A stretch of DNA of 64,000 nt. It comes from Diadema setosum. Its lineage: Eukaryota; Echinodermata; Echinoidea; Diadematoida; Diadematidae. Made by a program: the position numbers and the translations under genes. The stretch lies in assembly GCA_033980235.1 (NCBI GenBank), contig CM067075.1:11258292-11322291 (forward strand), in the 5' to 3' direction. Below are positions 11,413 to 22,342 of the stretch, in pieces. Within the stretch, counting starts at the first letter, position 1, and the number at the start of each line of letters is the position of its first letter. The notes beneath the pieces are model-generated. The model did not search any database. It was given only the letters and a program-made list of their open reading frames with translations, and had not been told where the DNA came from.

Positions 11413-11838
11413 TTAAAGGGATGATACAGTTTTGGTTTATATGGGGCTGCAGGTTTCAAACTTTTTGCGAGTGGAAATGTTTGTGAGATAATGAGAAACT
11501 CCTTATGAAATATGAAAGAACATGTAGTTCTTAGAGGAATTCAGAGTTTATTTGATGCAAATTGGTATTGAAATAACATTTGCCGAGATATTCAAATGCG
11601 ATCCTATCGTAAAATGTGACAGGTCACGACTTTTATTAGGATACCTTTGTTTTACCTTGCTTTTTGTTGTTGTTGATATCTCAGTCATTCTAAAACCGAT
11701 TCTCATCAATTAAACTGTCTGTTCCCCTTAGAATTGTATATGCTCTTTAACATTTCATAAAGTGGTTTCTACATATCTCGCAAAACGTTAAAAGCTGAAT
11801 CCTCACCTCAACCAGTGCTACAGTATAATCATCCCTCT
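11413..11838. mobile_element. TTAA-associated foldback MITE (AGGG..TACAGTT family), diverged copy
   Basis: Begins TTAAAGGGATGATACAGTTT and ends ACAGTATAATCATCCCTCTAA, inverse of each other with mismatches. Internal blocks (GATATCTCAGTCATT, CATTTCATAAAGTGGTTTCT, CAAAACGTTAAAAGCTGAATC) match the better-preserved copy at 56023-56414. The right TTAA has changed to CTAA. No transposase. Confidence 0.65.
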
Positions 11839-11885
11839 AAACCATAAGCCTGCTATAGAATAGAATTCTGCACATTGAAGCTTAT

Positions 11886-12132
11886 ACTGCCCTACTTTGG
11901 CAAAAGGAAGCAAGTGACAAAAGTGACATTTCTCGTAAAGAGCAAAATGTTGCTGTCATTTACACTGACGTTAATAGACTATCATGATCTTATCTAACAT
12001 ATCTCTTAGTAGGATGATCGTTTCTGCATAAAATTTGGCATGGAAGAAGAGCTTATTATGTGAATTATAAAAACATCAATAACTCAAATTCAGATGGTAT
12101 GTCACTTGCTTCCTTTTGCCAAAGTAGGGCAG
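11886..12132. mobile_element. MITE with CTGCCCTACTTTGGC ends and TA duplication
   Basis: The inverted repeats CTGCCCTACTTTGGCAAAAG and CTTTTGCCAAAGTAGGGCAG continue for over 30 bp (to GGAAGCAAGTGAC). TA lies on both sides (11884-11885, 12133-12134). The 247-bp size, TA duplication and absence of coding sequence indicate a Tc1/mariner-type MITE. Confidence 0.8.
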
Positions 12133-12349
12133 TATACGCTCATCGATAACGTTCGACTCAAGTCGAGATTCTTCGGCTGCAAGTACAGGTAGTAGGCCTA
12201 TAAAGCTTACATCATTGATAAAGCTGAACACATCTAATACAAGGTTTCCCGAATATATTCAAGTTGAACCAGTCTTCCTATATAGTATGGTAACCGCACG
12301 CTGCCGAGTCTTTAGATAAATTGATTTCACACAAAAAAGTGGTGTACAT

Positions 12350-12540
12350 TATTCAATTCAATTCAATTCAATTCATTGCAATGCAATTCAATTTACTTTA
12401 ATTTAATTCAAATCAACTCAATTCAATTCAATGCAATGCAATTCAATTTAATTAAATCTAATTTGATTTAATTTAATTCAATTTAATTTAATTTAGTTAT
12501 TTTTAATTTAATTATTTAGTACAGTTATGTAGTACAGTTA
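12350..12540 (+). repeat. (AATTC)n-like microsatellite, degenerate
   Basis: Runs of ATTCA pentamers grade into ATTTA/ATTTAATTTAA variants over about 190 bp. Simple tandem repeat, no coding meaning. Confidence 0.9.
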
Positions 12541-13453
12541 GATATTACTTTCCCTCTGTGTTCAGGCAGGCATCTGCTCTTATTTCTTTTATAATATGAG
12601 CCATGTGGCATCTTACAGACCTGTGGAAAAAAAAATGTACATTTTGTTTGTTAAGGGTGCATGGTGACTATTACATAATATAATATGTGAAATAAGTTGC
12701 GATCTGATTATCCGACAAACTACGCAGTCATTGTAATTTCTTTGAAATACTAGCAGGTATACGCTCTAGCGAAAGGCATGTAGACATAATGTGGAGTACT
12801 GTTAATTTCTGGCCGATCCCTTGCTAGTGATACTAGTATACGCATCGATATCTCTTTGTGAGAGGTAGTTTTTATGACCAATCAACGTATAGAATATCAC
12901 GATATTGGATAACATCTATTCCTGACTTGCTCTATTATTAAAAATAACAAGCGAGACAGTCAAAAGTGATACACGTGTACAGCAAAGAGCTAAAATATAC
13001 CACCAGAAAACTTGAATGCTGAAAGTTATTCTGAGTTTGAACGACACACTCACTTCTCGATTATGACATCTTGGTCATTAATTAGAACAATGCACAGGAG
13101 GCGGTCTTGTCAAGATACATATAAGTGGAGAGTGAATTCTTTCTCTGCTTTAAGAGTACTAGCCAGTATACCATTAGTTATCATGCATAATATACTCTCA
13201 CCGACTGCCTGGCAAATAAGAATATTGGTGAATTGGTTTTGACAGGGAATACTCGTTCAGCTATACAGAGAGTACGGATGGTAATACACATAAAGCAGCA
13301 ACTGCAGCAGTACTAAATACCGGAAATTCCTGTCTGTACTCTGAACTTTAGTGTTTATACTCCATGGCGGCATTGCAACAATCTAAATCTCGTGACACGT
13401 ACAATCCAGTCTTTTTTCTCACGGAGTAGATGAAATATTAAGATCGCGCCAAA
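12541..13453. other. Upstream region of the RING/B-box gene; no other gene seen
   Basis: AT-rich DNA. No TATA box or CpG cluster can be assigned with confidence. An in-frame TAA lies five codons before the ATG at 13454, so the coding frame does not extend leftward without splicing. Confidence 0.45.
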
Positions 13454-14137
13454 ATGGAAAATCGGATGCAAGGACTAGAGTGCCCGCTGTGTAAGAGGGT
13501 CTACGAGGATGCCCGACGGTTACGGTGTAATCACACCTACTGTCTCCGCTGCTTGATTAGTTTGGTAAGACATCGACTTTGTGTGCACGGAGAGATACAG
13601 TGTCCCAACTGCCTGCAGGTTTACCCGCTACCTATCGGTGGGATAGGAGAGCTGCCATCCGACACGACGGTGGCGCAACTCCAGCAGAAGCTGCAGGACT
13701 CTAGCAGCAGGACCAACAGCCATGGACAACGTCATCGCGGCTATGAGACCTGCCAGAGTTGCCCACGCGATGGACCAAGTAGGGCGAGTAATTTCTGCCC
13801 CACTTGTCGTCTGACTATGTGTCAGCTATGTACCACAGTGCACGAGCTGCTAGGCAGCACAAAACACCACGATGTGGCAGACATCACCGGCGTGTTGGAC
13901 GACACCGGTATCATCGACTGGCCTGCGGCGGAATGCGAGTCCAATGTCGACAACAGCGCAGACGATGCCGCAGCTGGATCTCCCCCATCTGCAGACACCG
14001 ATGGCGATGATTACGGAGGACCTCACTCGAAGGGCAGTACTGATGAGAACGTTCGGCAACGTATCCGATTATGGCGACTATTTAGCGATGCAGTGGACGA
14101 TAGCACACAAGTGATGAGATGTTGCACGTTGCTATAG
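13454..14137 (+). CDS. RING-HC and B-box zinc-finger protein (TRIM-like putative E3 ubiquitin ligase)
   Basis: A 227-residue single-exon frame. The start is the first in-frame ATG after a TAA five codons upstream and has a good Kozak context (A at -3, G at +4). Residues 10-53 form a perfect C3HC4 RING: C10-X2-C13-X11-C25-X-H27-X2-C30-X2-C33-X16-C50-X2-C53. Residues 100-138 fit a B-box zinc site: C100-X2-C103-X11-C115-X2-C118-X4-C123-X2-C126-X3-H130-X7-H138. RING plus B-box is the N-terminal half of TRIM proteins, which transfer ubiquitin to substrates (family knowledge). There is no coiled coil, NHL or B30.2 domain: after the B-box comes an Asp/Ser-rich, probably disordered tail. The protein is thus about half the usual TRIM length. 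It ends MRCCTLL: the last four residues, CTLL, fit a CaaX box of the geranylgeranylation type (inference). Codon usage is more GC-rich than the flanks, as expected for coding DNA. It may be a short TRIM-like gene or the first exon of a longer one. Confidence 0.88.
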   Translation: MENRMQGLECPLCKRVYEDARRLRCNHTYCLRCLISLVRHRLCVHGEIQCPNCLQVYPLPIGGIGELPSDTTVAQLQQKLQDSSSRTNSHGQRHRGYETCQSCPRDGPSRASNFCPTCRLTMCQLCTTVHELLGSTKHHDVADITGVLDDTGIIDWPAAECESNVDNSADDAAAGSPPSADTDGDDYGGPHSKGSTDENVRQRIRLWRLFSDAVDDSTQVMRCCTLL

Positions 14138-17100
14138 CAACACGACTTCAGGAGAAAAGCGTGAAAACGATGCAGCCTCATTTGCAGAAGGGAAGTACGA
14201 TATAAACGAGCCTACAGGAGTGTTTGTGTAGTGAGGCAGAGGATGATATCACGAGATCAAGCAGCTGAAAAGACCTTTGCCTCTTCGACCAGCCATCCTG
14301 ATCCACAGATGACGGCATTGATCAGGGAGAGGGGAAACTTTCATTCCTTGTCTCTATGATCTGGGAATTGCAATGACCTGAACATGGTGTTGTCAGCATA
14401 TATTATGCCCTAGGTCCTACATATATATCCTGGCACATTTTGAGGTCAGACACTATCTCGATCAAAAAGTTGTTTTAAATTGTTGCAGTGCCATTTGGGG
14501 GAATTTCTTGTGCAATCCTTTTGCACGACAATACCACGGTAGCCACACTGTTACAGTGGTTCAGTTCAGTTTTAATTCTGCATTTCATTAATGATACAAT
14601 GTAACAAAATTTAACGTGTCGGCATGTGATTGTATGTAAGTCTAAATATACAAAACACATTATTTATGAACACAATACTAATACGAAGTAACGAGATATT
14701 TCGTATTTAATGATTAAAGGAGAAGAAATTAATCAAAATACAAGGACCATCTTCATAAACACAGAGTGACTATAGGAAGATAGCCTCAACTAATGTCGCA
14801 ACAAGGAATAAGCTGTAATGTATCATAAAGTACATTGTAAATCTATCCTCTCACTGAATGGACAGCAGTCGAAACGTACATCGTGCAGAGAGCGTGGGTT
14901 AAGTGCAGTGATATATGATGTTGAAGTTTATAGAAGTATATTTATTATAATGTGTCAGTGTGATGTAGGAAACATAACTACAATACGGTGTGATGGTCGT
15001 CAACTAAATGTAAGTAGGGAGCTATGGTGTTGTATATCAAATGTTAATTCACGTAACGGAGGATTTGGTTACGAGGGTGCATTTCCAATTTTCTTTTTTT
15101 AATTCTCGTATGCGAAACAACGTGTGCCTGTCATACCCTGTTTCAATCTTTCCCCATCTAATATAGTAAACTCATTTATTTTGCATTTTTGCTTAGAAGA
15201 AAATATAAACAGAACGATTTAAAGCCAGATCGCGATGGTGCTCAAAGATGTCAGTAAATCGACCGAGGTCTTTGAGATATATCTCTTCAGCCATCCGCTT
15301 CTGTCACGTAAAACAATTATTTGTTTTGCACATCTAACACGAAAGCAGGTTTTTCTTTTCTGAAGGATGTGCATAATATACAGAAGATCATAATAGACTG
15401 TTCAAAAGGTCAAAAGAAGTCGGTCCCTTTTTTCAGTGGCACACTCGACCAGCTAATTAACGTTCTGTTGGAGAGAGAATGTAGGCCTACACTGTCACGT
15501 TGCATAGCCCATAATACTTATACCGACGGAAATTTCAACATGTGATTGCTACGTTTTGAATAGAGTCATGAAAGACGAACGCTTATCCCTTGTAATGAAA
15601 ATCCACTTCACGTTGAAATTGGCAGATAGATAGAATAACATTATCAAAAAGCAGTACGCTAGCAATGTCCTTTACAAGAGGAAAAAGAAGATAGACAAAA
15701 ATAAAAGAGAAGAACAAGACGGTGGAATCTAATGTTGTATAGGCCTATTAAGTGTTTTCCCTGAACAGTGACATTGATTGATTCCAATTAAACGAAGTAA
15801 TGAGATAATCTCACATAATATTGTGGCTTGTACACACAGGTAAAATGAATTTCCACAACATTTCTTCTTCTTCATCTTTTGTTTTTGTTTGTTCGTTTGT
15901 TTTTTGTTGTTGTTGCTAACAAAGTCTAAAATGAAATTAATATTGTGCTTTCTATCGACCTGAGCCAGAATTCAAACATGTCGTGATAGAAACAATGACA
16001 TGGTTAAATAGGATCATTTATGTTACAGTTTTTGAATAGCAGCTGAAATATTATTATATACAAACTATCATAGGAGCAGAGCTGTGAGGCAATAACCCAA
16101 ATACACGGTTTTGTTTGCGTATACGTGTTTGTAATGATATCAATATTTCACCTGAACATGGCCAAGTTAAAACTGAATTCAATAACTTTATAATTGTCAG
16201 ATTTTGATTCGACTGTTTCGTTGTTGTTTGGTTGACTCTCCTCAGTTCTTTTTTATTTATCTTGAGTGGAGCATCCCTTTAATTTCAATGCAAGGAACAT
16301 AATACCATTTTCTGCTGCCATGTGAACGGACCAAAGAAACTTTGCAGATATGTACATAATTATCATCCTTTATCATTTGGCTTGCCAAGAACTTTCATAT
16401 CCTGCATGCTCACTCTTTTGCCTCTGTTAGTTAGTGCTTTGTTTCCTTTGTCAATACCCGCCTTTGAATCCTTTCGAAGTGGCCTACTTTCGAGGGAGGC
16501 ATTCACAATAACATAGAGCTCGCCTGTTCTTGCCATGCTGAAAAAGGGTATTCCACTAAGAAGAAGACACGCGAATAAATAAGTAAATAAATAAAAACGG
16601 AAACTACTTTTTGAGCATGATGATGAAACTCCCCTTCCTTTTCTTAAACAGTACAGCAACCATTGTCACAATTCACCGCGGCCCTTTCTTTGTGTTTCAT
16701 GATGCAGTTTTATAGATTTTTCCCCTACCTCTCTGCCCTTTCGACCTTTCATGGAAATGCTTTAGGGGAAAATAAAGTCTTTAAGCATTTCATCTATCGA
16801 CATAAAGAATGCACTTACTAACTAATGGACATAACAAAATACCTCCTTGGATCAAGCGTTTGCTATTTTTTTCCGCACATCTTTTCATTTTTTTTTGGTG
16901 CTATTTAAACAGAATTATTGATCGTTAACTGCTCCTCAAAAGGTATACTGACTGCAAAAAGAGATATGAAAATAAAGAAACGAAAACGGTGTCATCTTCT
17001 CCTTCTCGAACATCTTTGCGAGAAATAGAAAAATAAATCAATATGTCAGGTTGACATCTTTGCAGAGGATTGCAATACTTTGTGGAATGAAAAATAACTC

Positions 17101-18045
17101 CATATATCATTCTTCTTTCTATTCTCCTATCCGGCTTCCCTTTATCCGGATCTCTCTACTATCCGGATGCGATCTTGGCGTGATTTTTTTTTTCTTACAA
17201 TTATTCAATCTAATCATTTCGGGGAAAAGTGGGATTTCAAACTCAAACAAAGTTGCTACACAAACTTACATACATTAAATATTATTCCCAACAAAATTAA
17301 CATGCACTCACAACTAATTTTCATCTAAACAACGTGGATTTTGACATTCACTACTACCAAATCACATGAAGGAACATGGACAGAAAACTTTTTATTAAAT
17401 CAGGGCACGATACAGGTGACCGTTCATTGAGTAAATTGTCAGAGAATTCTCAACACAAACCAGCTTAAGAGTACTGACATGTTCACGCAAAATAGATACA
17501 TTATATGCCTACATAGCTTCCATTCGGTAATTCAATTCAATTCAATTCAATTCAAAGGTTTTATTTTCACTTTTTTCAACAGAATGTACAAAAAGTATAA
17601 ATTCGACATGTGTTTGAAGGAATGATACATAGATAGCAAAGAATAACATTTGTCAGTAGTCATTACAAAGTGAGGCATTTTTCATACAAACATATTTATA
17701 CATTCTGCGAAAAAAAAAAAAGTTTAGGTTCCCACTCAAAAGACTGTGCTTGTACTATGTGCGCACCTCACAGGGGAAAAATAGGTGAATAACTTAACTA
17801 TAAGTGTGCGGGAAATGAGAAAGAAGGGGAAAAAGGGAGAGAGAGAGAGAGACAGACAGAGAGAGAGAGGAAACAGAAATAGAAGTAGAAGTAAAAGTAG
17901 TAGTAGTAGTAGACAGTTGCTTGTATCAAACACTTGCATATCCGGCCAAATCCTTTATCCGGATGAGCGTCGGTCCCAACATGTCCAGATAGGAGAGGTC
18001 GGAGTGTAGTTCCTGATATTACAACCAAAGCTGCATGAATCAAGC
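14138..18045. other. Gene-free stretch: 3' flank of the RING/B-box gene, simple repeats, one LINE-like tail
   Basis: 14138 to about 14720 may be 3'UTR (ATTAAA near 14713). The remainder is AT-rich without coding pattern. Short open frames (14818-15102, 15321-15545, 16363-16659 and similar) contain no recognisable domain. Near 17531 an (AATTC)n tract starts a probable minus-strand LINE tail; near 17839-17915 there are AG and AGTAG simple repeats. Confidence 0.5.
17531..17760 (-). mobile_element. Probable 3' tail of a CR1/L2-like LINE
   Basis: Read on the minus strand, a ~200-bp AT-rich stretch ends AAAATAAAACC then TTTGAATTGAATTGAATTGAA. A 3'UTR ending in a short-unit microsatellite instead of poly(A) is typical of CR1/L2-clade LINEs. 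No reverse-transcriptase sequence remains. Confidence 0.35.
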
Positions 18046-18430
18046 TTAAAGGCATTATTTACCATTTGTAGGTTAAATAAAACCCAGCTTTAGTGCTTTA
18101 AAATGGTTTAAAATGGGATAGAAAAAAAAATCAATGTAAAAATTTCAATGTGTATAATCAATACTGTATTGTACTATTGAAATGCTGCAAAGTAGTATTG
18201 AATATAGGCCTACAAAATGATGTGAACAATTCCCAAAGTTGTATCTGATAATCGTCTTCATACAGGTCTGGTTTATTGAGAAAAATATCGATATCACCTT
18301 ATATTTTAATCTCTATTGCAAAATTGTATATGGCAGGATGTTTCGTGATACAACTGACCTACACGTGTGCATTAAATGATTCGAACATCTTTTTTAAGTC
18401 GTTGCTCCCAACGGTGAACAATACCTTTAA
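18046..18430 (-). mobile_element. TTAA-flanked MITE (TTAAAGG..TTTACC family), complete copy
   Basis: Begins TTAAAGGCATTATTTACC and ends GGTGAACAATACCTTTAA, with TTAA at both ends. Shares GGCAGGATGTTTCGTGATAC, CAACTGACCTACAC and TTGCTCCCAACGGTGAAC blocks with copies at 9669-9962 and 44635-44991. Non-coding. TTAA duplication suggests a piggyBac-type helper, but the AGG-type terminus is not the canonical piggyBac CCC; classification is open. Confidence 0.72.
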
Positions 18431-18697
18431 TACCAGTGAATACTATGCACTTTATTCGCTAACACTGCTAATGGTACATGGAAACAAAATCGACGTGATA
18501 CAACCCATGCATTCGCAATGCAAGGCAGGCGGATCTCTACTCTGCATTTGTAAATCTCCTTAAGATTCCTGTAATGACCATACAACCCTTTTACATGCTT
18601 TGGCTTTGATTCCAGCCTTGTGTTTGTCTATGTGTGTGTGTCAGTTGCGACTCGTAACTGAAAGAGCTAGGGTTTTCGCGCTTTCAAACTGTTTGTG

Positions 18698-18743
<46 letters not shown>

Positions 18744-19289
18744 GTGCGTGTGTGTGTGTTCGTGCGTGAGTGTGTTATGTTGAAGGGAGATGATTGGCAG
18801 TATGTTATGTTGCAGGGAGATGATTGGCAGTATAAGTTGGTAATGGATTTGTCTTTTGAATGGCGTTTGTACCGTTTTTATGTTCATGTTACACCCAGAA
18901 AGGGTTGATTTATGAATGATTTGAATGAAATCAATAAAATATCATTGAAAAAAAGTGTGTGTGTGTATGTGTGTGTGTGTGTGTGAACCCCAGCAAGACC
19001 ATCAAACATAAGAAAACATTGTAAAACACAATTTGTATTACTAATTGATTTGACAAGCCTGGGTATATGTTTATCACGATGGTAAAATGTACTCTTACTT
19101 TTATTTAAGATGTGTAGGCCTATTTACTCTTTGAATTTACAGTGTGTTCATGAAACAACAATTAATGGAACGAAATATAATGAAATTGCAACCACGCCAC
19201 AAGCTGTAATACTTTGACAAATTTTGGGTTTCGCGATAGATTCACGTCTAATATAAAACTCGATCAACTTTGTTTTTCGCACGATATTA
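18431..19289. other. Intergenic; simple repeats only
   Basis: Apart from the TG tracts, no gene or element was recognised between the two MITEs. Confidence 0.45.
18700..18780 (+). repeat. (TG)n microsatellite
   Basis: An imperfect TG/CG dinucleotide array. A second, shorter (TG)n lies at about 18953-18985, directly after ATCAATAAAATATCATTGAAAAAAA, which itself looks like a LINE-type tail. A ~24-bp direct repeat (TATGTTGNAGGGAGATGATTGGCAG) occurs twice at about 18776-18832. Confidence 0.85.
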
Positions 19290-19616
19290 GGGAGCTTTAG
19301 GGAGCTTTTGATTTGCGCCGCGGACGTTCAAGACGACGATTGCGTTGGTCGTTCTCCTCTCTCCCTGCGTCGTGTCGTAAAGTACATTTTGTAGCTTTAG
19401 ATTACGCGACGACGCAGTCTAGACAAAGTAAAATGGCGCCCATAGGATCGTTGCATCAAGTAACTCTCTGCGGCGTGAATTTGAGCGGAGACAAGAATGG
19501 CCCAGAACCGACCATGAAAACTCGGACGAGAGATCGATTTTGATAAGCAAAATTGCGCATGTTCAGAACGGTCTTTTCCCCTCTGAACGTCCGCGTCACG
19601 AAAATCTAAAACTCCC
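19290..19616. mobile_element. TA-flanked palindromic MITE (GGGAGCTTTAGA family), long copy
   Basis: Starts GGGAGCTTTAGGGAGCTTTT (end motif doubled) and ends TAAAACTCCC, with TA at both sides (19288-19289 and 19617-19618). Arms share GCGGACGTTCA and its inverse TGAACGTCCGC. At 327 bp it is twice the length of the copy at 25957 and has a CG-richer centre. The 76-codon frame inside is fortuitous. Confidence 0.75.
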
Positions 19617-19618
19617 TA

Positions 19619-20035
19619 GTACAAAAATGCAAAGAGAACTGTATATCAGATTGCCATAGTCATCCTTGCAATGAACCGACTTCTGCACTGCTGAAGGCTG
19701 GTTTCTTTCATGGGGAATTCCCCAATTCTGATCACGCCTCGTTTCATTTCCTGATCGGTGAAAGTCTAAAAGGCAATGTTACCATCAATTATACTCGCAG
19801 TCTAGCATCATGCTTTTGATCAGCCTCGGTGTGAACGAGGTAATTCAACCCACGTAATATACTACACTAACACCCTTGACATTACGTTGTTGTGCACAAT
19901 ATCAAAACCACAGTACATTGTATATCAATACTGGATGTCACAGGCATTGTTTAGCTGCGATATACTTCAGTACATTACATTGAGTTGTGCAGTCTATATG
20001 TAGTTGTATAGGCCCTCTGCATAGGCCTGATGTAT
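19619..20035. other. Intergenic; no gene seen
   Basis: AT-rich DNA with no coding pattern or recognised repeat between a MITE and a motif-array element. Confidence 0.4.
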
Positions 20036-20325
20036 GGGGTCATCCCACGAGACCAACATCCACGAGCCCTACAGCCCACGAGTTCCGACACTAAAAAAGT
20101 CCATGAGTCATACAGCCCGTGACTTCGACACATACAGACATCATTATTAAGGCCCACGAATTCGACACTGTTTGTAAAAACAGCCCACGACTTTGACATT
20201 ACAACCACGGGGCTTAATGTGTCGGTCTCGTGGAACTTGTTTGATTTACAGTGTCGAACTCCTGGGCTGTATGACTTATGGGCTTTATGACTCGTAGGCT
20301 ATGATCGTGGGTGTCGGTCTCATGA
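20036..20325. mobile_element. Motif-array foldback, CCCACGAGTTCGACAC family, copy 1
   Basis: Opens GGGGTCATCCCACGAGACC. The phrase (C)CCACGAGTTCGACACT, in variants, then recurs about every 20-35 bp to about 20215; the inverse (GTGTCGAACTC, GTCTCGTGG, GACTCGTAGGCT) recurs to about 20325. The same design, with the end GGGATGACCCC, is seen at 28867-29256, and an isolated end at about 32034-32055. No protein coding. Confidence 0.65.
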
Positions 20326-20707
20326 CCTGCACCTTCTACGGTGTATGAGCAAAGATAGTAACTTACTCTCATCAAAGTTCCATGGTCGTTCAAAAAATGT
20401 CTTCCGAAGTTTTGTTTGATATTTCTTCAAATTCACTTTGTTAGATATTAACGTATGGACAATTTCGCCATCGTATCTATGCTATCACTACAGCAGCACT
20501 ATGTCATGATACATCACCATAAAAATGACAAAATCCTCTTGATTAAAATATATCACTACTTGAAGTGTGTAGATGTCGTTTGTGCAATATCACAAAGTAC
20601 AAGTAGTCAATCCAGGTCCTTGCAACGGCAGTGCTTTTTGAACATTTTTCGTGATCGTAGCCACGAGTTCCTCTTATGAGGACTTTATTTGACATGAAAC
20701 TTTAAGT

Positions 20708-21376
20708 CCCGAATTCACGAAGGTGGTACAAATGAAACCATGGTTTATTGTTATTGTTATTGTTATTGTTAATTTTCCATCTGTGAAGATGGCTGGATAG
20801 CCCATATTCAGCTACACTAAGCTGGTCTTCCATGGGGTCCAGTTGGATGTGAGGTGGGACCACTTCACCAGGTTAAACACCCTGCTCTTTGCGATGAATG
20901 AATGAAGCGGGATCTTTTACGTGCATGAGTTGTGACTCTCTCATTCACGGGACCTCCATTTTATGTCCTATCCGAGTGACAGAGTGTTTTGCCTCTTGCT
21001 AGAGGGGACGGTATGTTTACACACAACATTGCTCAGTTCAGACTCGGGTTCGAACCCGGGCCCTTCGTGCCCTTAGGATCGTGAGGCAGACGCGCTGCCG
21101 ACTGAGCCAACTCACCGCCCTTAAACCATGGACAAAAACCATGTAGTGTCGCACGGAATATTTTCATAAGGAAAAATGGTCATTTCGACAACTAATGACT
21201 ATTTCGTGGACGAAATGTTCATTTAGTTGCAAAATGTTGTCATTTCGTTACAAAATAATTTCATCGACGAAATGACTTATTTAGTAATGAAATATTCCAT
21301 GCAACACTTGGCGCTCCATGGTTTTTGTCCATGGTTTAAACCATGGTTTCATTTGTACCACCTTCGCGAATTCGGG
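20708..21376. mobile_element. Foldback element with CCCGAATTC(A/G)CGAAGGTGG ends, interrupted by a SINE
   Basis: Ends CCGAATTCACGAAGGTGGTA and TACCACCTTCGCGAATTCGG are inverted repeats extended by ACCATGGTTTAAACCATGG. An inner inverted pair (GGACAAAAACCATG, CATGGTTTTTGTCC) encloses an array of CATTTCGT/ACGAAATG words. The SINE at 20746-21120 splits the left arm. Superfamily unknown. Confidence 0.65.
20746..21120 (-). mobile_element. tRNA-derived SINE
   Basis: On the minus strand the head reads GGGCGGTGAGTTGGCTCAGT, containing an A-box-like TGGCTCAGTCGG, followed 45-50 nt later by a B-box GGTTCGAACCC: an internal RNA polymerase III promoter. The body includes GATAGGAC, AATGGAGGTCCCGTG and CACGTAAAAGATCCCGC, words shared by conserved central domains of many invertebrate SINEs (from memory). 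The 3' end is an (AACAAT)n tail. AAACCATGG flanks both sides, possibly its target duplication. About 375 bp and well preserved. Confidence 0.85.
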
Positions 21377-21540
21377 CCCAATAGTCCGAGGAGCTCTTCG
21401 GTTTTGGTTTGATAGCCCACCAGATATATATAATTTTGTATGTGAGCTATTTTCAAGGCATTGATCTAGATTGCCATCCGATGTAATTCATTTGCAGTAA
21501 ATGTGGCTGATACCAATGTTACAATTTTCTTGTAAACTAT

Positions 21541-22132
21541 TTAAGAGGAAATCCACCCCAAAAATAAACTTCAAAAGAAATAGAAAAACATTCCCAACAG
21601 AACGATAAAAAAGGACAAAAATCGGATAAGAATAAAGAAGATATATGACACTTTGAAATTTCCCATTCTTTCGGAAAACATTTCTTGACCAGTCCTTATG
21701 AATATTGAAATCAGCAAGTTGATGATGTCATGCTCTTACAATTTCCTATTCATTTCATGTACAGAAATGACAAAAATCTCATATTTTAGCGTTATAAATA
21801 TAAAATTTGCCTTAAAACCACCCAAAATAAAAAAGAATAAAATAATGTTAACGCTGATATATCTTAGCACGGGAACATGCTTTCACTTGTATTAGCGAAT
21901 CATAACATTTCTAATTTCTATTAAAGCATACATGAAAAATTGTGCGGGTATGACATCAACTTGTTTATTTGAATATTAAGAAGAACTGGTCATAAAACGT
22001 TTTCCGAAATTATGTGAAATTTGAAAATACAATATTTTCCTTATTTCTGATCCGATTTTTGTCATTTTTGCATCATTCTGTAGGGACTATGTTCCTTTTT
22101 CCTTTGAAATTTCTTTCTTTAACTCCAACATT
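21541..22132. mobile_element. Diverged TTAA-type foldback MITE (AGGAAATCCACCCC family)
   Basis: TTAAGAGGAAATCCACCCC opens the left arm. GACAAAAATCGGAT on the left and its inverse ATCCGATTTTTGTC on the right form long, diverged inverted arms. TTAA lies near both ends. Very AT-rich; frames inside are not genes. Boundaries are approximate. Confidence 0.5.
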
Positions 22133-22339
22133 TTTATTACAGTCTGTCTTATAGGAACTTTAGATTTAGTAGGCCTACATAATGTAGTTTGGTCTTTAGT
22201 ACTCGTGCTCCTCATCCTGTTCTTGTTCACACAAGGCTTCTGTTGGGACCTACACTCAACAAGCTCGCTTTTAAGTAGGTTCCATCGTATTTTTCTCCAT
22301 ACTATTCTTTTACTTCGATTGAAGCTGTAACATCGACCG
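22133..22339. other. Intergenic spacer; nothing recognised
   Basis: About 200 bp of non-repetitive AT-rich sequence between two elements, containing one TAGGCCTA octamer at 22170. Confidence 0.4.
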
Positions 22340-22342
22340 TTA

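Noticed and set aside
13804..14114. Additional frames overlapping the RING/B-box gene
   Set aside because: They are other-frame shadows in its GC-rich 3' half and lack any zinc-finger or other motif.
21099..21120. A functional tRNA gene on the minus strand
   Set aside because: A and B boxes are present but the rest cannot fold as a tRNA and the unit continues into a SINE body and tail.
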